A stretch of 64,000 nt of DNA from Cryptomeria japonica (taxonomy: Eukaryota > Streptophyta > Pinopsida > Cupressales > Cupressaceae). The stretch covers positions 210,511,744 to 210,575,743 of the forward strand of contig NC_081411.1 of the NCBI RefSeq assembly GCF_030272615.1. The letters run 5' to 3'. Shown here one piece after another: positions 56,058 through 64,000 of this stretch (the stretch's first letter is position 1; the number at the start of each line of letters is the position of its first letter). The position numbers were made by a program, and so were the translations under genes. The notes beneath the pieces were generated by a model that did no database searches, was not told where the DNA came from, and saw nothing but the letters and a program-made list of their open reading frames with translations.

Positions 56058-57650
56058 ATGGTTGAAACTCGCTCCCAAAAATCTAGGAGAGAAGCTAAAG
56101 AGGCTCAAGAGTCAGCAAACATGAGTGCCTGTGAGTATGACAATGATGTCTTTTTCAATTATGATCATACTATATTACCTAACATGGATGCCTATAGAAA
56201 CATTCCAAATGTTGAGAACATGGACACTATAAACAACAATGATACACATAATGACAATATGGACAAATCTTTTCATACATTCAGCAAAAGTGGAAGAATC
56301 CATTATGGATCCCTATTTTAATGGATTGGTTGAGGAAATAATGAGGAGAGATAGACAGTATTTCTTACAAGTGATGGTACAAAGTGGAGCCAAGATTCCT
56401 CATAATTTTGACATGTCTCAAATAATGGAACATCGACCTTTGCAACAACCTCACAACAACATGGCTCAAAGGAGGCCTAATAGTGGAGGAAGTAGAGGAC
56501 CACATATTGTTCCTGAATCACCATCATCTTTGTTTCAAAAACCTATGGTCCCATACACACATGGTCAAGCATATGATACTCACCTTCGCAGACCATTATG
56601 GAAGTCTTATGCAAAAAAATATACTCAATCACATACCAATGCTAAGGACCAACCACCAAAGCAATTGGATATCCAAAGACATGATTAAAATTTGGACACA
56701 AGCAAACCCCGTGTCGAATTTGGGGACAACACATTAGAATAAACTCATGACATGCCTGTAGAGTATGGTATACATGGACAAAACATATATTCCATTCCTC
56801 ATCATGAATCTATACCAAGTGGTTCATATATGCAACATCATTATAGACCTCCATATGAACATGTGTATGATCAATATCATCCATATATGCAGTATGCTCC
56901 TCGACTTGGTGGCTCAGGCATGGGATATGGTCTAAGAAGTCGATCTCCACCTAAGAACAATTTGGAACATAAAATCAAGGACTTACACAAGAAAATGGAG
57001 GACATAAATACACCAAAGCCAACTTACATAATGAGAGACATATGTCCCTATCCATTTGACAAGAGCATTCCAATGCCTCCATTTCCTACACATTTTGTGA
57101 TGCCTAAGTTCAATAAGTACAGAGGAAAAGGAGATCCTAAGGCACATATAAGACAATTTTTCACAGCTTGCATTGAGGTAGCAGTAGAAGAGACAGATTT
57201 GATGAGATTATTCCCACAAATCTTAGGTGATCAAGCTATGGAATGGTTCTCCAAACTACCACCTGGAATTAAGTCATGGGGTGATTTAAAAAGGCATTTA
57301 TCCAACATTTCTCATACAACATAGAGACAGACATATCAGTCACTACCTTGTGCAACACCAAATGAAGGGATGGAGAGTCTTTTTCATAATTTTCACAAAG
57401 ATGGAGGAATCTAGCTAGTAGATGCTCTTGTGAAATTCTATAGAAACAAATGGTAGAGATGTTCATCCAGAATGTTAACAAAGACATTGGTTATGAATTG
57501 AGAAAAGATTGTTTGTCCACCTTCAAGGACATCACTAAAAAAGGCTTAGCTACAGAGAAGGTCCTATTTGAGCAAGGCATCATCAAAATATTCAAAGAAA
57601 ACAAAGAGAACTTTAAAAGAAAAGACAGACCCAAATTTTAGAATAAAAAC
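56058..57650 (+). pseudogene. Gypsy G gag
   Basis: ATG at 56058 (VETRSQKSRREAKEAQES), frameshift near 56300, then an open part to 57324. That part carries the Retrotrans_gag core: PFPTHFVMPKFNKYRGKGDP, IRQFFTACIEVAVEETDLM, LGDQAMEWFSKLPPGIKSW. A TAG at 57322 and a frameshift precede the C-terminal half, with degenerate pieces to 57650. Gag forms the particle that packages element RNA. Confidence 0.8.
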
Positions 57651-57782
57651 AAGAACACAGTCAATGATGGTGTTGTTGATGCCAATATAGTATGACCCAA
57701 AATCATTTTTCAAGGATCAAGCTCTACAAAAAATCAAGTGAATACTCAAACAACTTCAAAATCATGAAGGAAGTACACCCCA

Positions 57783-59030
57783 TTGGGAGAACCACTAGAG
57801 TCAGTTTTCAAAAAACTAGTGGCAAACAGAATAATAACAATCCCAGATCTACCTCCATATGAGCCAAAGGTTAAACCAAATCAATGGAATGATGATGAAT
57901 ACTATGAATATCATAAGATCAAAGGACATAAAATAGGAAACTATCATCAACTGAAGAACATCATACAAGATCTTATTGATAGAGGTGACATTGAGATTGA
58001 AGGACACACATCCAATCAAGAACATGAAATGTTTAAAGAACCATTCCCAAAACATGACAAGGGAAAAGCTAAAGCCATAGATGAGAAGACCAACTATACC
58101 AGAGCATCCTATAACTATGGTTCAACTGTCAATCACATTTTGATGGACAATTATGTCTCTACCATTATCATCAATGATAAAACGCTTGAAAATTCTACCC
58201 AAAGACCCAAAATTGTCCTAAAAGGAATTGGATCTTCTTTTGAATATACCTCTGAATATAATGTCACAACCTGTCGAGGTAAATTCACTTTGCAAGGTGC
58301 TCCAACTAAAAACACTGCTTCCTCATCAAGCAAACCTAAGTATGACCTTTTAGAACAGTTAGGGAAGACACTCGCGCTTATCTCCATCCTTGAAATTTGA
58401 CGCATATCCCCTGCACATAAAGCCATTCTTGACAAAACTTTGAGAGACACTTCCATCCCTAGTGATCTGAACATGGACCATTTTCAAGCCATGGTGGGAT
58501 ACCTTTCCATTCCATACTCCCTTACATTTACAGAAGCTGATGACGCCCCTGTAAGCCAACCACATAATGCACCTTTACACATTGAAGCCTTCCTACACAA
58601 ACATCAAATAAAATGAGTCCTGATAGATGGAGGAGCAGGTCTCAAAATTTGTATATTGAGCACTATTAAACAATTGGGATATTTGGAAAAGGTTGTGAAT
58701 TCTACAAACAAAATTACCATCAAGGCATATGATGATGAAGGGCGCTCATCCAAAAGCACAGTCACCTTACCTCTCAGAGTTAGGCTAGTTACGAAGGATG
58801 TGGTTTGTCAAGTCCTTGATCTAGATCTCATATTCAACATACTCTTGGGACACCCATGGATTCATGAAATGAGAGTTGTTCCCTCAACATATCATCGATG
58901 TATCAAGTTTCCACACAATGGAGTTGAAGTGACTGTCAAAGGTGATCCGAATCCATTCATATATTACAACAATTTGCGACCTATATCAGAAATAAAAATT
59001 CTAGCCAATTGAGAAGTTGTTCCATCTTCA
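57783..59030 (+). pseudogene. Gypsy G zinc-like motif and protease region
   Basis: 57783-58400 contains YEYHKIKGHKIGNYHQLKNI followed by QDLIDRGDIEIE, the end-of-gag motif with its cysteines replaced by tyrosine. After stops, 58610-58990 reads LIDGGAGLKICILSTIKQLG, then LLGHPWIHEMRVVPSTYHRC and KFPHNG, a retropepsin-like fold with D-G-G at the active loop. A TGA near 58614 and a TGA at 59010 interrupt it. Confidence 0.75.
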
Positions 59031-59780
59031 GTGTATGTTGATCTAGAATCCTTGAAAGCTTCTACATCAAAGCAAGTAGAGCTCAAAGAAAATTTCAAGA
59101 TTAAAGACTTGGGATGTGGTGAGTATATCTTTCATGTTGATCAACTTGCACTATCTTCTAAGGTATTCAATCAGAAGAAACAACCTACAAACAATTTTCA
59201 TTGCCAAGAAATTGGGTGTGAACCACCTAGTATTGTGGCTACTAAGTTTGAATGCAAATCTCCTCTAGTGGTGCAAGCAACTCTTGATATCAATAGTCTT
59301 AAGAGTGATTCCAACAAAGAATCTATTGAGCGTATCACTAGCCCTCTTAAGAACTCACATAGCCTTACCATTTCATCTACTCATTCCATTTCCACTCCTC
59401 TCCTAGACTTGGATCAACAAGAATCACAAAAGCCCTTACTAATTGGGGATCAAAAATCAAGCTTTGAAAAGAAAAATATAAAATTCAAAACTAAAGAAAA
59501 GTCCTTTAGTCCAAATCAAAATCAAAAGCTATTGGACTCTACAAAAATAAAATTCAAGGATAAAAATCCTATGCAAGAAAGAGAACAAGAGTTGATCTCC
59601 CCTAATATCAAAATAACTGGGGGCAAAAGTTCTAAAATTTTAAGTCAAAAAGTACACTTGTTGATCCTAAGTCTCTATCATGCTATCCTACTTTCACTTC
59701 TTCTCACAATCATAAGCCTTCAAAACTCATCCACTTGTACCAAACATCCTTTCCCTTCTAGCAATACATCATGGACCTTT
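59031..59780 (+). pseudogene. Gypsy G linker after protease
   Basis: Open 250-codon, Ser/Lys-rich low-complexity region in the same frame as the protease. The reverse transcriptase and RNase H expected downstream are absent; the frame passes directly into the integrase end through a frameshift near 59700-59780. This marks the deletion of pol. Confidence 0.55.
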
Positions 59781-59781
59781 A

Positions 59782-60174
59782 ATGGAGCTTCCTCCAGGGA
59801 CTGTTATCAGGGATGCCCAAACTTCTTTAGGTGACACACATATGGGCTTGTGTAGTCCACATGCTAGTAATTCTATCTCATTTCCTTCTTTAAGGAAGAC
59901 AGTCACTCGAGCTACACATCATTCAATCAAGGAACAATGTAGCTACAATCATAAGGTAAAGCCTCACACATTTGATGTAGGTGACTTAGCTCTCAAAGAA
60001 AATCCTAAGAATCAGCAAGACAGAGAGAAGAAGGGAAAATTTGAACCAAATTGGCTTGGTCCTTACATCATTACAACAGCCTATGGATCTGGTGCATATC
60101 AGCTCTCAACTCCAGATGGTGAACCTTTGGAGGATCCTATCAATAGCATGCACCTTTGTAGGTTTTACACATAG
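59782..60174 (+). pseudogene. Gypsy G integrase C-terminal end
   Basis: VKPHTFDVGDLALKENPKNQ, KGKFEPNWLGPYIITTAYGS and GAYQLSTPDGEPLEDPINSM are typical of the C-terminal DNA-binding module of Gypsy integrases and end at HLCRFYT. The catalytic core is missing. The start given is only the first open codon; the true polyprotein began far upstream. Confidence 0.8.
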
Positions 60175-61800
60175 CTCTTCAGAGTATCCTAATTAAAAAA
60201 TACAAAAAAATCCAAAAATTCAAAAATACTAAAAAAATCATAAACATATTAAAATCGTTACTTGGTGAAAACCTAGCAAACAGGTGCCTTGTGACACAAA
60301 AAATTTGAAAAATCAAAAAAGTATAGAAAAACATTTCATCCAACAATGAAAACCACTTCGGTGGCACCCTAGGCAAGTACCATGGTGAAAACAAGGTCAC
60401 CAACACCTTGTGTAGAGACATTGCTCCTCCCTCCTCGAGGATTCTCTTTCATCCTTTCAATTTGCACACAATCACAACCTCTTCATCCATAATAAACTTA
60501 CCCATTCCCATCATGGCTTGTTATTGATCTACCCAAGATTGGTTAGACATTCATAATAAACCTCCCTTTTCAACCTTTCCATCCATAATAAATTAGCTCC
60601 TATCTGTGGCTAAGGAAAATCCTACGTCTAGTGATGGGTGTGGAACTAAGAGCATCACACGTTCCGAGGAGTACAATTTCTTTCAGTTTTCTTCAGTCTA
60701 TCCATGCACAATCCACAAAAAAACAACATTTGCATCGCCAATCTGCAATAAAGTATCAGTTTCATGGATTCAGTTAGTTTCAGATGAGACACAGTAGCAA
60801 CAATGTGCTTCAACAAATCGAATCTTTCAACAGACTCAAACAACATTATGGTTCAGTGCTATCTATCCTTTTGTGAAAGTAAATATTGTGAACACAATCA
60901 AATAGACTTATACAAGTGACAAGAGACACTAAACTTGAGGACTATAGTAGATGTTGGTGTGGAGTCTTGGTTTTCTTTTGATTTTATCTTTTGGTGACAT
61001 GTCTTTTAGCTTTTTCGAGATGTCTCTGATTAGAGATTTTATCTCCAGGATGTCTTTGACTAGAAAATTGAGGATGGGGTATCGTCACCTATTTATTTTT
61101 CTTTGTTATATGTGGATTATCTCTTAGTAATACTTTGACTTGTCCAAAGATATGAGGACACTATGAGTCTAGTATGAACTAGGGCATTCTTTGTTTGCGA
61201 CTGTTTGGTCTCCATGCAAATGGGTATAATGAATTTTTGGGTCGAACATATACCTGGATTATCATAGCCTATTTGCCATAATAAAGATCAATGATGATAA
61301 TGCACAAGAAGCTCTTTCACTTCCATGTCTTCTACCTTCCATCCCCCTTTCTTGATTAATCCCCATCGTCCTTCTTGAGTCTATGTAGGCCACTATCACA
61401 TGACTGAGTATGATGTCACAACAAAAATATTTGTATTTCATGTAGTTTGCAATTCATACATACATATAGATATCAAAATTGCACCACATCTTGCACATAA
61501 CACATGTTAGCACATTTTACATTTTCATCATGTAAATAGTCATTTGCAGTATCATATTCATCTGCATTTCATACATTCACATTGGCATAACATATAAAAT
61601 ATAAAAGAACAAAAATATTGCATTGCATCATATACATATTTGCATTCATATCATAAGCATCACATAGAAATCATGCATTAACACATAGAAACATCACATA
61701 GGTACACATGCATATAGCTGCCGCAAGGATGAATCATCTCATATATATATATATATCAAAATCATAAGTGTCATGGTACAATGAAGCCAAAATAATATGG
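60175..61800 (+). other. 3' non-coding region after the Gypsy G coding part
   Basis: No gene. A GAGGATGGGG run (61069-61078) is a possible purine tract. CAT-rich low-complexity DNA (about 61440-61720) and a short AT repeat (61740-61757) follow. Confidence 0.5.
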
Positions 61801-63720
61801 CTACAATCGCCCGAAGGTGTCTACATCATCATACAAATTGGTACCAAACTGATACATAGGGAGCCCTCTAGGCTGTGATGAACTCCCTCCCTTAGAGCTA
61901 GCTGGCCTCAATGGAGTATGAGCCTTGGAAGGACCTGCCCTAGGATCATCTCTCCTATCTCCTCTATCTAGTGGTGGTGGAGGACCCATGACCCCACCGC
62001 TAGACGCTTGTCTCCTATCTCTCCCTCCAGTGGTCATCGCAATCTGTGATGGTCTATGGAAGCTCAGAGCCTATTGCTCTGGTGGCCCCACTCCATATTA
62101 TAGGTCTCTCCAATAGCCTATCTCCTCCCTAGCCTACTAAATATAGGCGTATCCAGCTCCTGTGTCCTCTACTACCTGCCTCCCTACCCTCAATGTTGTC
62201 TCAGCCTCTGTATAGCGCTGGATAGCCTAATCCCTCTCCCGCTCAGTATCCCTCAATTATCTCTTGAGCCTCACCGTCTCTTTCTCTAGATCTTGAATCT
62301 CATCTTCCTATCCCTAGTAGATCTCCCTCAAAGCTAGTAACTCATCCTCCTCATCTCCCCCCTCACCCTGTCCCTATACCTGTGGCTACCCATGTCCCTG
62401 TTCCTGTCTAGGAACCTGTGCTGCTGGCACCTGTAAAGGAAATCCACCTATACCCCTCACTATGTGAGCTTGCTCTCCACCCTCTCTCCTTGAAGCCACT
62501 CTCCTCTCTCATACTACACCCCACCTCTTCCATCGGCCTCTAACTCTACCATCTCCATCATCATCTCCATCACCTCCGCCATCTCCATCTATCAGCTCCC
62601 CTAGATCCATCAACCATGGAAATGGATGCTCTACCCAATATGCAGTATACTTTACATCCATCCCTGCATCCTTTATGTTTGGACACATATCCCAAATCAT
62701 CTCTACTAGCTGTGTCACTACCTGATTATAAGACAATAATGGCCTAAAGTGTGCCTGATCTCTCACTGTCTGCGCATACATCCTGAAACCCCGTGGCATC
62801 CGATGTATATTGCCAAACTGCCTACCCACCCTATCCACCAACTACCTCAAGAACATATGGCATCTACCCAATCAGAAGACTGCTCCTAAACACATATGGA
62901 ATCTCCACTGCGTCATCCTCCCACTCCTCACACTCTCGATACAGCCTCCATACTACACTATCAAGCTCATCAATGACCTTGCGCAAGTACTCTAATCTCC
63001 CAATGTGCAGCTGAGATGTAATCATATCATATAAATGCACAAAACTATGCCCATGGCCCCTGCCTCTGAAATGAATTTGTCGTATCAATGGCAGATGCTC
63101 ATATGCCCACACCTACAACAATGTAACTCTGTAGCCCAATCCTGTTGATCCATGGTATACAAACTGATGTAACTCATAGTACAAGTGTGCCAGCAGGCAC
63201 GGTCCCCATGCAAACCTGGTGTGCACTATCACCAATGTGTCCAGTGTACTCCCCATCCCACAGCCAATCCTCATGTCACCCTATCCGGATAGAGGAACCC
63301 ACTAATCACTCTTGCCAACACTTTTGGTAGTGCTAATCCTGTCTATGTCATGGTATCCCAAGCCATGTGTCCAGCCCTCATCTCCAATCCTGAATCCTAG
63401 AAAACTCATCTCAGTGCATCTCTATCTCTATCTCGATCATAAGGAACCAACCCCATTGATCGGTATCTTGAATATCCTATATACATCCTCCAAGGTGACT
63501 GTCATCTCACCTATTGGCAAATGAAACATGCAAGTCTCTAAGTGCCATCTCTCAGCTAATGCAGTCAGCAATCCCACGTTCGCCCAAAACTCAGGCACAT
63601 ACAAAATATGTTTCAGGCCCATAGCCTAAACTGTGGCTCTCTCCTCGACTGTCAGCTCTGCTCGCAAACTCTGAGTTGAAGGGAATCTCTCTCATGACTC
63701 CAACATAGGTAGGTCCTCCT
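61801..63720 (-). pseudogene. Plant mobile domain (PMD/MAIN-like) gene, decayed
   Basis: Read on the minus strand from about 63720, ELTVEERATV is followed by MGLKHILYVPEFWANVGLLT, ALAERWHLETCMFHLPIGEM and TVTLEDVYRIFKIPINGVG, the hallmark W-x-x-E-T-x-x-FHLP-GEMTVTL start of the PMD fold. It continues with FAWGPCLLAHLYYELHQFVY, VWAYEHLPLIRQ, VDRVGRQFGNIHRMPRGF, a Gly/Asp linker, a coiled coil and a Pro/Gly/Arg-rich tail ending DVDTFGRL at 61801. About 600 codons with many stops, mostly TAG. PMD proteins include MAIN/MAIL1, and the domain is also carried by transposons. Its position behind Gypsy G in the opposite direction suits an antisense extra ORF. Confidence 0.75.
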
Positions 63721-64000
63721 ACAGTCAAGACAATCAACTATGTCAATCCTAGTGGTATTCCCTGTTCATAACAAAGTATTGCTTTCTATCCTAGTAGCAT
63801 TCCCTGTTCATCACAAAGTGCTGCTTTGATCGTATCTTTTAGGGCACCTACTTGAGTGTATCCTCTTGAGTAGCTTATCCAATTGACAACATATGTTCTA
63901 CAATAGAATTGTCAATTCTAGCCTAATCCAATTGGTAACGTATGTTCTATAACAAAATTGTCAATCTTTTTGGTACTCCCTGTTCATCACAAAGTGCCTT
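63721..64000. repeat. Direct repeats at the window end
   Basis: The phrase CCCTGTTCATCACAAAGTGC (with variants) occurs three times (about 63758, 63807, 63979). An AATTGACAACATATGTTCTA-like unit occurs twice (about 63880, 63929). No gene. Confidence 0.6.

Larger units (their letters stand above)
53079..61740 (+). mobile_element. Gypsy element G (plus strand), pol mostly deleted
   Basis: It starts TGTAGACACCTAAAATTG, as the solo LTR at 4629 does, and has a TATA box (TATATAAG, 53500-53507). A long leader runs to a gag ATG at 56058. gag, a zinc-like motif and a protease-like region are followed, with no reverse transcriptase, by the C-terminal end of a Gypsy integrase (59940-60174). AT-rich 3' non-coding DNA follows. 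No 3' LTR is visible before the window ends, so the right border is unknown and the PMD gene at 61801-63720 may lie inside it. The gag-PR and integrase-end motifs suit the Tat/Ogre-like branch of Gypsy (inference). Confidence 0.75.

Overview
This 64-kb window looks like a stretch of a large, transposon-filled seed-plant nuclear genome. A gymnosperm is my best guess (inference only), because the LTRs are long and diverged, the insertions are nested, the coding copies are heavily decayed, and only one intact host-type gene is visible. That gene is a single-exon Kelch-repeat F-box-like protein at 48852-49850 (+). Almost everything else is retrotransposon.

Layout. 1-0.9 kb: nothing recognised. 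0.9-6.3 kb: a decayed LINE (+), broken by a piece of Copia LTR (3283-3766) that lies between 312-bp direct copies of the LINE, and by a solo LTR (4629-6189, 5-bp target duplication CCCAT). 6.3-20.6 kb: a Copia element on the minus strand (copy B). Its 3' LTR is split by the most interesting object here, an 8,012-bp LTR retrotransposon (6639-14650). That element has a gag with five zinc knuckles but no pol; the place of pol is taken by an unrecognised reading frame of about 1,120 codons. 20.6-38.3 kb: Copia C (+) lies within a different Copia, D (+). The 5' LTR of C is itself split by a 7,880-bp minus-strand Gypsy-like element E (21625-29504, target duplication ATTGG), which encodes only gag and a protease-like region. 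38.3-44.2 kb: a truncated relative of E (F, minus strand), interrupted by a palindromic LTR product (39078-40773) that looks like an auto-integration. 44.2-48.7 kb: unrecognised decayed sequence. 48.7-49.9 kb: the Kelch gene with a TATA-like box and a poly(A) signal. 49.9-53.1 kb: unrecognised sequence, then a minus-strand LINE endonuclease remnant. 53.1-61.7 kb: a large Gypsy element G (+) with a long structured leader, gag, protease and only the C-terminal end of integrase. 61.8-63.7 kb: a decayed plant-mobile-domain (PMD, MAIN-like) gene on the minus strand, which may be an antisense extra ORF of G.

Common themes. Most premature stops in the transposons are one C-to-T or G-to-A change away from CAG, CAA, CGA or TGG, as expected from deamination of methylated cytosine. 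Three elements here (the 8-kb element, E/F and G) lack reverse transcriptase in the visible sequence and would have had to be mobilised by partners. Three insertions are flanked by unusually long duplications of the surrounding element (312 bp, 38 bp and about 47 bp) instead of the normal 5 bp.
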